From contig CAZNUA010000022.1 of NCBI GenBank assembly GCA_964576115.1, positions 1 to 58,488 of the forward strand: a stretch of 58,488 bases of DNA. The letters run 5' to 3'. This DNA comes from CAYSYY01 sp964576115 [NCBI: uncultured Gemmatimonadota bacterium]. Lineage in GTDB: Bacteria > Blakebacterota > Blakebacteria > Blakebacterales. Position numbers and translations under genes: made by a program. The notes under the pieces were generated by a model, which did not search any database, was not told where the DNA came from, and saw only the letters and a program-made list of their open reading frames with translations. Below are positions 45,291 to 53,943 of the stretch, one piece after another. Numbering within the stretch: position 1 is the first letter of the stretch; every line of letters begins with the position of its first letter.

Positions 45291-48218
45291 TCACGATCCT
45301 TCCGGGTTGGTGGTGAAGGGAACGGTGAAGTGGTAGCGCCCCGAACCGGCGTGAAAGAGCACGGTGTATCTGTCTCCTATCCGGTCTTCCGATCGGACTG
45401 TCGCGTGCCTGATGTCGAACTCCGATATCCCCGGAGCTTCCTGCAGGGGCTTCTCGCCCTCGCGGGCGAGATCGTGATCGCCCCAGATTCGACCCGAGGC
45501 CGGCAGCGAAACATGCGCGATTGTATTGGGCGGAACCGTCAGATCCACCTCGAGGGCATCTCCCTCGATCCGCCAGGCAACCTCGATCGGGCCCCGGATC
45601 GACTCATACCTCCCGCGGGCCCATGTGAGCCCACCGCCGGGACGGGGTTGTACCTCGAACTGCTCATAGCCCGGATACTCCTCGTCGGGAGCAAGCCCCA
45701 CCACGTTCTGCCAGATCCACTCCCCGATCGAGCCGAAGGCGTAGTGGTTGAAAGAGTTCATGCCGGGATCGTGGAAACCCCGTCCGGCCACATAGCCGTC
45801 CCAGCGCTCCCACATGGTGGTCGCCCCCTGATCGATCATGTAGCCCCACGAGGGCGGGGTGCGGAGGGTGAGCAGCTCGTAGGCCCGCTCCAGCGGCAGC
45901 ACTCGCAGGGCCGGCAGGGTGGTATGAAAACCGGTCGAAAGATGACCGTTGAAACGTTCCAGGGCGGGGACGAGCCGGTTCCATATCCCCATCATCTGGT
46001 CCACAATCCGGCGCCCTGTCCCGGTTGAGTCATACAAGAACAGTCTCCGGTCATAGGCCAGGACGTAACCGCCCAGAGTATCGCCCCGCATCGCGCCATC
46101 GGCGTCCACATAGGTCGTCATGAAGGCCCGTTTGATCCGTTCGTAGAGTTCGTCATACCGCGCGGCGTCATCCTCCCGGCCCAGGATCTGAGCCATGCGC
46201 GCCACCAGGCGGGTCGACTCGGCCCAGGTGGCGGTGGCGAAGAGGTCTTTGGGAACTGTACTGCTCCCGGTCGGAAAGCCCTCGAGCCGCACCAGATCGC
46301 CGTTGAGCCAGTCGCCGTAATCGTTGCCGCGGTTACGGGTCCAGAGGTAGTCGGGGTTTTCCGCCGCGATCCAGTCGATCCAGCGCCGGGCGGCCTCGAA
46401 GTTCTCCGTGAGGGCCCGCTCATCGGCGTAGTTGAGATAGAGGCGCCAGGGGATGACGACCCCGGCGTCGCCCCAGGCGGGCACGCCGGCGAAGGCGTCG
46501 GTGTTGCGGGCTGGACCCCGCGGCGCGAAATCGGGAAAACGGCCGTCGGGGAGCTGGCCGTCGCGCAGGTCGCCGCAGAACTTGGTGAAGAAGGCGGCCA
46601 TATCCATCGTATAGGCGGCCGTCTGAGCGAAAATGTTGATATCACCGGTCCAGCCCAGCCGTTCGTCTCGCTGGGGACAGTCGGTCGGCACGCCGTGCAG
46701 GTTGCCGCGCAGTCCCCAGCGGATGTTCTCCATGAGCCGGTTGAGCAGGTCGCTCGAGCAGGAGAACTCGCTCACCTCCGGTGCCCGGGTACAGAAGGGC
46801 AGGCCGACCAGTTTCTCGATCCGCGGCGCTTCGGGCTCGCCGGTCACCTCGACATAGCGGAATCCATGATAGGTGAAGTGAGGTTCGAAGACCTCCCGCC
46901 CCGAGCCGTCGAGAACATACGTCTCGGTCGCCTTCGCCCCCCGCAGGTTGGCGACATAGATGGTCCCGTCTTCGGCGAGCCGCTCGGCATGACGCACGCG
47001 TACCGTCGTGCCGGCCGGGCCCCGCAGGGTCAGCCGGCACCAGCCGACCATGTTCTGCCCCAGATCGTAGACCCGGACTCCGGGAGCGGGTTCGGTGACT
47101 GTGACCGGTTCGAGTTCGGCGAAAACCCCGATCGGTTCCGCGGGCTGCCAGCAGAGACGGGTGGCGTCGCGCGGGACCACCTCGACCGCCTCCCAGGCAC
47201 TGTCATCGAAACCCGGTTCGTCCCAGCCGGGCATGGCCCGGCGGGCATCGATCGTCTCGCCGTCGTAGATCCCCGCGGCCCGGATCGGCCCCTCGAGAGT
47301 GGCCCGCCACTCGCTGTCCGAGGTGATCGTCATCCGCTCTCCGGCGGTCGTATCGAGCTCGAGCTGAAGCAGTAACTGGGGGTACTCGCCGTAGACGTCG
47401 TTCCAGGCTTCCCACCCCAGGCGGCCGGCGTACCACCCCTCGCCCAACAGAACCCCCAGGGCATTCGCACCCCGCTGCACAAGTCCGGTCACGTCGTAGG
47501 TCTGGTACTGAATCCGGCGATCGTACGCGGTCCATTCCGGCGCAAGGATCCGCTCCCCCACCCGCCGGCCGTTCAGACGGACCTCGTAGACCCCCCGAGC
47601 GGTGATATAGAGGGTGGCCCGCTCGACCCGGTCGGCCAGCGCGAATTCGCGGCGCAGCAGCGGTGCGGCCTGGGCCGGCCTGTTCCCTTCCCGTTCGGGG
47701 CCCGCTTCTTCCGGCAGGGGAGGCCGGGGCAGACCGATCCACTCGGCCGACCAGTCGGCCGGTTCGAGCAAACCCATCGACCAGCGGGCCGGCTCGCTCC
47801 ACTCCGACTCAGCTCCCTCCCGGTCCCTGACCCGCACCTTCCACCAGCACACCATCTGGGAGCGCAGGGGTGCACCCGCGTACTGAACCCCGAGCTGCCG
47901 ATCGGACTCGACCCAGCCGCTGTCCCATAGCTCGCCCTCATCGCGATCCAGCGCAGCCTCACTGCCGGCCACCACGACCCGCCAGGCGGTCTGGACCTGT
48001 CCCCGATCGGAGACGTCCCGATCCGTACCGGCCGGTTCGAGGCGCCAGCTCAGCCGGGGTCCGGTCACATCGATGCCCTGCGGATCGATCCGGTACTCGC
48101 ACTCCAGATCGGCAGGGCGGATGGCGGCTTTCGGCCGATGCGCACACCCGGTCAGAACCGTCCCCGAGAAACAGGTGGTCAGGACGATCAACAGGATGGA
48201 AGTCTGAGACCTGATCAT
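45291..48218 (-). CDS. GH78 alpha-L-rhamnosidase lipoprotein
   Basis: 975 aa. The signal ends VLTGC, so it is probably anchored by lipid. It has the full GH78 order: an N-terminal Fn3-like domain (GPRLSWRLEP...AWRVVVAGSEA), the accessory sugar-binding domain (YITARGVYEVRLNGRRVGE), a beta-sandwich (VYDLGQNMVGWCRLTLRG), and the (alpha/alpha)6 barrel. The proposed general acid is E519 in CPQRDERLGWTGD, and the second Glu is E804 in TTMWERWD. A C-terminal beta-sandwich ends it. It removes terminal alpha-L-rhamnose from plant or microbial glycans. It lies in an operon with the S9 peptidase upstream and a permease downstream. Confidence 0.93.
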   Translation of the reverse strand: MIRSQTSILLIVLTTCFSGTVLTGCAHRPKAAIRPADLECEYRIDPQGIDVTGPRLSWRLEPAGTDRDVSDRGQVQTAWRVVVAGSEAALDRDEGELWDSGWVESDRQLGVQYAGAPLRSQMVCWWKVRVRDREGAESEWSEPARWSMGLLEPADWSAEWIGLPRPPLPEEAGPEREGNRPAQAAPLLRREFALADRVERATLYITARGVYEVRLNGRRVGERILAPEWTAYDRRIQYQTYDVTGLVQRGANALGVLLGEGWYAGRLGWEAWNDVYGEYPQLLLQLELDTTAGERMTITSDSEWRATLEGPIRAAGIYDGETIDARRAMPGWDEPGFDDSAWEAVEVVPRDATRLCWQPAEPIGVFAELEPVTVTEPAPGVRVYDLGQNMVGWCRLTLRGPAGTTVRVRHAERLAEDGTIYVANLRGAKATETYVLDGSGREVFEPHFTYHGFRYVEVTGEPEAPRIEKLVGLPFCTRAPEVSEFSCSSDLLNRLMENIRWGLRGNLHGVPTDCPQRDERLGWTGDINIFAQTAAYTMDMAAFFTKFCGDLRDGQLPDGRFPDFAPRGPARNTDAFAGVPAWGDAGVVIPWRLYLNYADERALTENFEAARRWIDWIAAENPDYLWTRNRGNDYGDWLNGDLVRLEGFPTGSSTVPKDLFATATWAESTRLVARMAQILGREDDAARYDELYERIKRAFMTTYVDADGAMRGDTLGGYVLAYDRRLFLYDSTGTGRRIVDQMMGIWNRLVPALERFNGHLSTGFHTTLPALRVLPLERAYELLTLRTPPSWGYMIDQGATTMWERWDGYVAGRGFHDPGMNSFNHYAFGSIGEWIWQNVVGLAPDEEYPGYEQFEVQPRPGGGLTWARGRYESIRGPIEVAWRIEGDALEVDLTVPPNTIAHVSLPASGRIWGDHDLAREGEKPLQEAPGISEFDIRHATVRSEDRIGDRYTVLFHAGSGRYHFTVPFTTNPEGS

Positions 48219-48272
48219 GCGACTCTCTCCTCGTATCGGGCGGGTTTATTCATCCTTTCACCTCTACGGCGC

Positions 48273-50462
48273 TCACTTCTCGAGCAAGAAGCGGTCGAAG
48301 AAATCGTCCAGGGCGTTGAAGGTGATCAGCCAGCGATCGAAGAGCAGCGAGTCGTGCACGTCGTCGGGGAAGACAATCAGCTCGTGGTAGATGTCGTGGG
48401 CACGCAGGAGCTGCACCAGGCCCACCGTCTGTGAGAAAGCCACATTCCGGTCATCATCGCCGTGGATGAGCAGAACCGGCGAGGTCCAGTTCCCGATCTC
48501 GGAGATCGAACTTGCCTGGTAACTCACGCTCTCCGGATCCAGGCTCGAGCCCCACAGGTGCACCCCGGCGATATCCACCCCGGCCGAGAAGATATCGGAG
48601 TTGCGGGCCAGCCCCTGGGCGGTGAGGATACCACCGTAGGAGAGCCCCCACAGACCGATCCGCTCCGGATCGACATTATCGTGGCTCTGCAGCCAGCGCC
48701 CCGCGGCCTCGACGTCGCGGTACTCACTGTTGCCCCGTCGGCCGCGGTCGGGGGCGTTGCGGAACTCCTCGCCGTAGCCGATTCCGCTGCGGTAGTTGAC
48801 CGAGATGACGATGTAGCCCCTGGCGGCGAGGTACTGATTGATGGCATACGCCATGTGGTAGAAGTGCATGTAGTGGTAGCCCAGCAGCATCTGGCGCTGC
48901 GGTCCGCCGTGGGTGAAGAGCATGGCCGGGCGTTTCTCTCCCGGTTCGAGATCGCGTGGCAGGAAGACCTGATTATGGAACTCCAGGCCGTCATCGGCGG
49001 TCAGAACAACGTTTTCGGGCACGACCTGCTCGTCGAAGGGGAAGGACTCGCTCAGGACGGGGAAGACCGCCTCCGGCTCACCCCCGCGGGCCCGCACGAT
49101 CGCCACCGAGAGCGGGCGCCGCTCGGTAGCGTGCAGGCAGGCCACGGTCTCACCCGAAGCCAGTCCCACCGGATAGGTCTCGATCCGCTCCCCCTCGGTG
49201 AGCTGGCGGTTCCGTCCGCCGTCGGTGCGGGTGCGCCAGATGTGCCGGTGGTCGATGTCGCCGGCATTGGAACTGTAGAAGAGCCACTCTCCGTCGGGGG
49301 AGAAGGCCCACTGCTCGGCGATTCCCTCCCCCGGGGTCAGATCCTCCGGGTCGGCCGCCGGATCGCCGTCGACGGCCACCGAGAAGAGATGCCGCCAGTT
49401 GTCCTTTTCGGCCCGGAAGACCACATTGCCGGCCGCCCAGGTGATACCTGAAACCCGGGTGAAAACGGTGTCGCCGGGAGCGGTGTGCCAGAACTCTCGA
49501 GCCTGCCCCGTGCGCGGATCGCCGACCCAGAAGCTGAGAGTGTACCCCCCGCTGAAGGCGGCCTGGCGCAGGCCGTCGGGCCGCTCTTCGCGCTCCTGAT
49601 CAGGCCGGCCCGGAACCTGCGCCGGACTCCTTCCGGGATAGCCCGCCCCTCCCCCGGCCCCCACGATACGCCCGAAGGAATCGCCGGGACGCCGGATGAA
49701 GGCGATCCGGGCCGAGTCATGCGACCAGGTCGGACTGGAATCGCGATCCACTCCCGGAGCCATATAGATCACGGTTCGGGACTCCAGGTCGTAGATCCCG
49801 ATGTAGGCGTGATCGTCCCGGCTGCTGGTAAACGCCAGCAGGCGCCCGTCGGGCGAGGGCACCGGCCCCCGGTTGGTGCCCCAGGCCAGAAAGAGCGGTT
49901 CGGTCTCGCCGGCCCCGGGCACTGGAGTGCGGGCGGTGAGTTCGTGCGGATCGGTCGGCACCCGGTGGATCTGCCCCTCCCGGACGAAGTACACCCAGCG
50001 GCCGTCGGGACTGAGCACCGGCGCTCCGGTCTCGACCACCTTCCACGGCTCGCCTCCCGAGGTATGCATGGCCCAGACCGCCTGCTCGCCCCCGGCCGGG
50101 TCGCTGGTCGGGTTGGCGACCCAGCCCTGGCGGTTCGGGTCATGCCCGCGCACAAAGATCAGGAGCGAACCGTCGGCCGAGATCTGCAGTCCCGAAAGAT
50201 CGAGCCCGTTGTCGCTCAGCCAGTCGGTCAGCCGCACCGGCTCGAAATCGGGCGCAACGGCCGTCCAGACGTTGCGCCTGCCCCGCTCATACGCGAGCCA
50301 GGCGATCCGGTCGGTATCGGCCGCCGCCACCAGGTCGAAAGGCCAGGCGGGACTGAGGATATCCTCGATCGTAAAATCCTGCGCCCGGACCGGGGAGTAG
50401 ATCTGAGCCGACACCAGGAGCAGAATGAGGCTGAGCAGGAGGGAACGTGATCTGTGCCGCAT
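48273..50462 (-). CDS. Secreted S9-family (prolyl oligopeptidase-like) peptidase
   Basis: 729 aa from ATG 50462 (GCGGAGG site); the longer frame upstream overlaps the ATPase gene. The signal ends PVRAQDF. The N-terminal half is a TolB/DPP-like propeller (LSPDGRWVYFVREG, PSPDGRLLAFTSS, FSPDGEWLFYSS). The C-terminal alpha/beta hydrolase has S608 in GLSYGGIL, D671 in HGDDDRNV and H703 in DDVHDSLLF as the triad. It most resembles DPP-IV/acylaminoacyl peptidases of the S9 group. 54 nt upstream of GH78. Confidence 0.9.
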   Translation of the reverse strand: MRHRSRSLLLSLILLLVSAQIYSPVRAQDFTIEDILSPAWPFDLVAAADTDRIAWLAYERGRRNVWTAVAPDFEPVRLTDWLSDNGLDLSGLQISADGSLLIFVRGHDPNRQGWVANPTSDPAGGEQAVWAMHTSGGEPWKVVETGAPVLSPDGRWVYFVREGQIHRVPTDPHELTARTPVPGAGETEPLFLAWGTNRGPVPSPDGRLLAFTSSRDDHAYIGIYDLESRTVIYMAPGVDRDSSPTWSHDSARIAFIRRPGDSFGRIVGAGGGAGYPGRSPAQVPGRPDQEREERPDGLRQAAFSGGYTLSFWVGDPRTGQAREFWHTAPGDTVFTRVSGITWAAGNVVFRAEKDNWRHLFSVAVDGDPAADPEDLTPGEGIAEQWAFSPDGEWLFYSSNAGDIDHRHIWRTRTDGGRNRQLTEGERIETYPVGLASGETVACLHATERRPLSVAIVRARGGEPEAVFPVLSESFPFDEQVVPENVVLTADDGLEFHNQVFLPRDLEPGEKRPAMLFTHGGPQRQMLLGYHYMHFYHMAYAINQYLAARGYIVISVNYRSGIGYGEEFRNAPDRGRRGNSEYRDVEAAGRWLQSHDNVDPERIGLWGLSYGGILTAQGLARNSDIFSAGVDIAGVHLWGSSLDPESVSYQASSISEIGNWTSPVLLIHGDDDRNVAFSQTVGLVQLLRAHDIYHELIVFPDDVHDSLLFDRWLITFNALDDFFDRFLLEK

Positions 50463-50478
50463 GTCGGTACCTCCGCGT

Positions 50479-51747
50479 TCAGATGATTTTCCACCAGGGA
50501 GCGGCGATGATGCGCTCTGCAAGCCTGATGACTTCATCGCCGTCGTACAGGAGCAGAGCGCCGGGTGTTTCCGGGGCATATTCCTCCAGAAAGACCCGGA
50601 GATGGCGTGCGTCTCCCGATCCGGGACGCATACCCGTCTTGATCTCGACCGGCAGGAGCTGTCCGCCCCATTCGATGACAAAATCGACTTCATTACCGGT
50701 ATCGGTCCGCCAGTACAGGATCTGCGGGCCGGGAATTTCGGACGCGCTCCAGGCGAGCAGATCGTTCAGGATCATATTCTCGAGGTCGGGTCCGCCCGGA
50801 TCGGTCTGTTCGGCCAGCGCCAGTGCCAGACCGCTGTCGTTCCAGTAGATCTTCGGTGTTTTCACGAGTCGTTTGGTCCGGTTGACGGTATAGGGTTGCA
50901 GGCGCACCAGCTGACAGGACGCTTCGATGAGATTCAGATAGCGGTGCACGGTCGGGCGCGGGATACCGGTCTGCCGGGAGAGGTTCGTCTGATGCAGCAT
51001 AGCGCCACGCCGCAGGGCCGCGGCCTGCATCAGACGCCGGAAGTCGAGCAGCTTGTCGATCGCCGAGAGGTCGTTTAGATCCCGTTCCAGATAGGTCCGG
51101 ATATAGCCGTCGAACCAGAGTATTCGTTCGGTATCGTCGGCCAGCATGTAGGCCGGCACGGGGAAACCGCCGCGCCGGCATTCGTCGCGCCAGTCGCTCC
51201 GCGGAGCGCTCTGATCCTGAATGATCCCGGTCCACCGGTCGGCATCCTCGGTGAAGAACGCGCTCCAGATTCCCGCTCGTCCCGAGCCCTGCAACTCACG
51301 CCGTGTCATCGGCCTCAGATCGACATAGGTCGCCCGGCCGGCTAGAGATTCCGAGATCCTCTCCATCAGGAGTAAATTCGCCGAACCGGTCAGAACGAAC
51401 CGCCCGGGGATACGCTGCTGATCCTCATCGACCAGGATCTTGATCGTGCGCAAGAGATCGGGCTCGCGCTGGACTTCATCCAGGATCAGATACGGGCTTG
51501 ATTCGAGCAACAGGCGGGGATCACGGCGAGCCTTCTCCTGAACCCGGAAGTCATCGAAAGAGAGGTAGGTGTGAGCCTTCAGGGCGGGATGGGATCGAAC
51601 GAGGGTGCTCTTCCCGGTCTGGCGGGCGCCCATGACCACGACGACCGGTGAAACCCGCAGGGCCCGCTCGAGTATCACCGAGGCGAGTCGGGGCAGGATT
51701 GGTTTAGAGGCGGTTTCCCGCACGACCGGTTCGAAGGGGTCGTACAT
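50479..51747 (-). CDS. AAA ATPase with DUF4143 C-terminal domain
   Basis: 422 aa from ATG 51747 (GGGA 8 nt before). Walker A is GARQTGKST (~40), Walker B is YLILDEVQ, and sensor-like FVLTGSANLLL follows. The C-terminal half (ALRRGAMLHQTNLSRQTGIPRPTVHRYLNLIEAS ... VDFVIEWGGQLLPVEIKTG) is DUF4143, whose end looks like a PD-(D/E)XK nuclease core (VDF...EIK). These ATPases are widespread and of uncertain role. The stop lies 16 nt before the S9 start, so it may lead the S9-GH78-permease transcript. Confidence 0.88.
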   Translation of the reverse strand: MYDPFEPVVRETASKPILPRLASVILERALRVSPVVVVMGARQTGKSTLVRSHPALKAHTYLSFDDFRVQEKARRDPRLLLESSPYLILDEVQREPDLLRTIKILVDEDQQRIPGRFVLTGSANLLLMERISESLAGRATYVDLRPMTRRELQGSGRAGIWSAFFTEDADRWTGIIQDQSAPRSDWRDECRRGGFPVPAYMLADDTERILWFDGYIRTYLERDLNDLSAIDKLLDFRRLMQAAALRRGAMLHQTNLSRQTGIPRPTVHRYLNLIEASCQLVRLQPYTVNRTKRLVKTPKIYWNDSGLALALAEQTDPGGPDLENMILNDLLAWSASEIPGPQILYWRTDTGNEVDFVIEWGGQLLPVEIKTGMRPGSGDARHLRVFLEEYAPETPGALLLYDGDEVIRLAERIIAAPWWKII

Positions 51748-51865
51748 GACCGTTCCCGTGTTCTGGAATCCGAGCGATGATTTCACATTCTGAACGAATA
51801 TCGTCCATGAATCAAACGAATTCCGACGGGTTTTTCGCGTGGGATTCACCTCCCCCGGGTGTCGG

Positions 51866-51892
51866 TGAAACAGAGAAGCAGAGATGAGTCGG
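51866..51892 (+). promoter_or_regulatory. Possible ECF-type promoter of the sigma factor gene
   Basis: TGAAAC, a 16-nt spacer and GTCGG resemble the -35 AAC and -10 GTC pattern recognised by ECF sigma factors, which often drive their own genes. It lies 55 nt upstream of the start codon. Only short motifs support it. Confidence 0.28.
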
Positions 51893-51946
51893 GTCCGGCG
51901 GGTGTATGCTGACAGCACTCTGCGGGACCGACCGGGAGAGGATCGT

Positions 51947-52465
51947 ATGGACGACACGACCGTCATGGACATCTACCGGGAAACGGTCAGACCGCTCTAC
52001 GCCTACGTATCGCAACGCTGCGGCGGCGATCGAGCCCTGGCTGAAGACATCACCCAGGAGACCTGGTTGCGGGCCGTGGCCCACTGGCGTCGCCAGGGCC
52101 TGCCCGACGTGCCGCTGGCCTGGCTGAAAACGGTAGCCAAGAACCTGCTCCTGAACACCTACCGCCGCGCCCGGCCGGTCCCCCTCGACTCTCTGCCTCC
52201 TCATCTCGAACCATCCTTCATCGACAACGGCTTCGAGATCGATTCCCCCGCAACTGCCGCGCTCGTGAACTGGGGTCTGGCCCGGCTGGGCCGCGATCAG
52301 GCCGAACTGATTACCCGGTTCCATCTCGAAGGAGCCTCGACGGCCGAGATCGCGGCCGACAAGGGCCTGAGCGAACGGGCCGTCGAGGGCCGCCTCTACC
52401 GGGCCCGGCAGAAACTGCGTCATCACGTTGAGCGTGCCCTGCGCACAGGAGGTGCGAGATCATGA
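51947..52465 (+). CDS. ECF-type RNA polymerase sigma factor
   Basis: 172 aa from ATG 51947 (GGGAGAGG site). Region 2 reads LYAYVSQRCGGDRALAEDITQETWLRAV with WLKTVAKNLLLNTYRR. Region 4 is RLGRDQAELITRFHLEGASTAEIAADKGLSERAVEGRLYRARQKL. Its stop overlaps the next start (ATGA), so it is translationally coupled to the coiled-coil membrane protein, which sits where an anti-sigma factor normally lies. Confidence 0.9.
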   Translation: MDDTTVMDIYRETVRPLYAYVSQRCGGDRALAEDITQETWLRAVAHWRRQGLPDVPLAWLKTVAKNLLLNTYRRARPVPLDSLPPHLEPSFIDNGFEIDSPATAALVNWGLARLGRDQAELITRFHLEGASTAEIAADKGLSERAVEGRLYRARQKLRHHVERALRTGGARS

Positions 52466-53388
52466 CCGATATCCACGAACCCACCCCCGAATTTCTTTCT
52501 CACCTCGAGTGGCAGGTCCGCTCCGCGCTGTCACGCCGGGACCGTTTCAGTACGCCGGTGCGCCGCACTCCCGTCCAGGTGCTCCGCGTGGCCGCCCTCA
52601 TTCTGGTCTCGGTCTTCTGCGGTGCGGCAGGTGTGATCACGGCCGAGGAGATCCAGGAGTCTCGCCAGAAAGAGATGCTTCTGCAGCAGGCCGGAATCCG
52701 CCTGGAACTGGCCCGGATCCAGTACGGCTTCATGCGTTCCCAGCTCGAGGAAACGCAGCGGCTGTATGTTGAAGGTCTCGTCGCAGCCGAAGAGGTCGAA
52801 GCGGCGCAGATGAGTCTGGCCGATATCGAAACCGACGTTGTGAGCCGCGAACTCGATCTGGAGGAAATCCGCCTGAGCGGAGTCGAACCGCGCGACGAGT
52901 TGACGGCGCCCCTGGTGGGCGGACGCGATTTCGTGACCGAGCGGCTCTCTCTCAGACTGCAGCGGGTTCAGGCTCACACCGAGCTCATGGCGCGCCGGCT
53001 GGCCGCCGAACAGGAACGGATGGGGCTCGGGGTCGAGCGTGAATCCCCGGAACTCGAAGCGGACCGGCAGAGGAATGCAGCCTCACTCGAGGTCGAACTG
53101 ATCGCTTGGCAGCTCGACCTGCGCCGCCGCTTCCTGGCCGGCGAGTTGGAAGCCGAAGAGGTCGAGACGCAGCTGCACCTGCGGGAGCTCGAGACCGAAC
53201 TCACGGGGCAGCGGGAACGCCTGGAGCACCTTCGGCAGCAGCTGGCCCGGATGCAGCGGCTCTACGAGGAAGGCCTGGTCGGCAGCCGGGACGTACGGCA
53301 GGTCGAAACCCAATTGCAGATGCGTGAGATGGAGATGCAGCTCGTGCAGCTTCAGCTCGCGTACCTGTACGGCGGCGAGGGAGACTGA
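52462..53388 (+). CDS. One-pass membrane protein with long coiled coil, candidate anti-sigma factor
   Basis: 308 aa. A cytoplasmic N-terminus of ~38 residues precedes one transmembrane helix (~39-60: VLRVAALILVSVFCGAAGVITA) and about 245 residues of charged heptad-like helix. Two segments repeat a motif typical of HlyD/TolC hairpins: QRLYVEGLVAAEEVEAAQ and QRLYEEGLVGSRDVRQVE. There is no classic zinc-binding anti-sigma domain. Coupling to the sigma gene and the topology suggest it controls that sigma factor from the membrane. An alternative is an envelope structural protein regulated with it. Confidence 0.7.
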   Translation: MTDIHEPTPEFLSHLEWQVRSALSRRDRFSTPVRRTPVQVLRVAALILVSVFCGAAGVITAEEIQESRQKEMLLQQAGIRLELARIQYGFMRSQLEETQRLYVEGLVAAEEVEAAQMSLADIETDVVSRELDLEEIRLSGVEPRDELTAPLVGGRDFVTERLSLRLQRVQAHTELMARRLAAEQERMGLGVERESPELEADRQRNAASLEVELIAWQLDLRRRFLAGELEAEEVETQLHLRELETELTGQRERLEHLRQQLARMQRLYEEGLVGSRDVRQVETQLQMREMEMQLVQLQLAYLYGGEGD

Positions 53389-53443
53389 GCGTCAGGTTCT
53401 TTCCCCCCCCACGGATACCAGCACCTGACACCCCCGTCGCCGG

Positions 53444-53476
53444 ACGCCCGGGCACACCAGCCCGGGCGTTTTTCTT
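53444..53476 (+). terminator. Strong rho-independent terminator
   Basis: A perfect 10-bp stem, ACGCCCGGGC/GCCCGGGCGT, loop ACACCA, followed by TTTTTCTT. It closes the sigma operon 56 nt after its last stop. Confidence 0.9.
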
Positions 53477-53507
53477 GCAACCCCGCCGGTGGTTGCATCG
53501 TTATAAT
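53476..53507 (+). promoter_or_regulatory. padR promoter with candidate PadR operator
   Basis: A perfect TATAAT (53502-53507) lies 59 nt before the padR ATG. Directly upstream, TGCAACC-N8-GGTTGCA (53476-53482 and 53491-53497) is a perfect inverted repeat over the -35 position. That is where a PadR dimer could block polymerase and autoregulate. Confidence 0.5.
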
Positions 53508-53565
53508 CAACAGCTGACATCAACTTCTGATTACGTTGCGCGGACTCCGGGTCAAGGAGCGAACG

Positions 53566-53910
53566 ATGGGCGAGTCGAGCAGCAGCATGTATGGCAGTGT
53601 GGACCTGTTGATCCTGAAAACACTCAGCTTGGGTGATGCAAAGCATGGCCTCGAGATCCGCGACGAGATTCACCATTTCTCGGCGCGGGAACTCAGGATC
53701 GAGGGCAACGCCCTCTACCCCTCCCTGCACCGGCTCGAGGCTAAAGGGCTCATCACGGGTGAGTGGCAGGTATCTGAAAAGAACCGCCGGGCCAAGTTCT
53801 ACACTCTCACTGCGAAAGGTCGGAAGCGGCTCGAAAAGGTCATGGGCGAGTGGCTGAGGCACACCGAAGCGGTGCGGGCGGTACTCGAAGTTGCCGAAGG
53901 TGAAGCCTGA
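53566..53910 (+). CDS. PadR-family transcriptional regulator
   Basis: 114 aa from ATG 53566 (AAGGAGCG site). The winged-helix core is SVDLLILKTLSLGDAKHGLEIRDEIHHFS ... EGNALYPSLHRLEAKGLITGEWQVSEKNRRAKFYTLTAKGRKRLE, the PadR signature. It precedes an ADOP permease by 33 nt, the usual pairing, and presumably represses it. Close in sequence to the second PadR at 58110. Confidence 0.92.
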   Translation: MGESSSSMYGSVDLLILKTLSLGDAKHGLEIRDEIHHFSARELRIEGNALYPSLHRLEAKGLITGEWQVSEKNRRAKFYTLTAKGRKRLEKVMGEWLRHTEAVRAVLEVAEGEA

Positions 53911-53943
53911 TTCACGAACGATTTCCTGACGAAGGACTTTCCG

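Noticed and set aside
43932-46028. A 698-codon plus-strand frame across the permease and rhamnosidase genes
   Set aside because: It crosses the junction of two well-supported genes and shows no domain.
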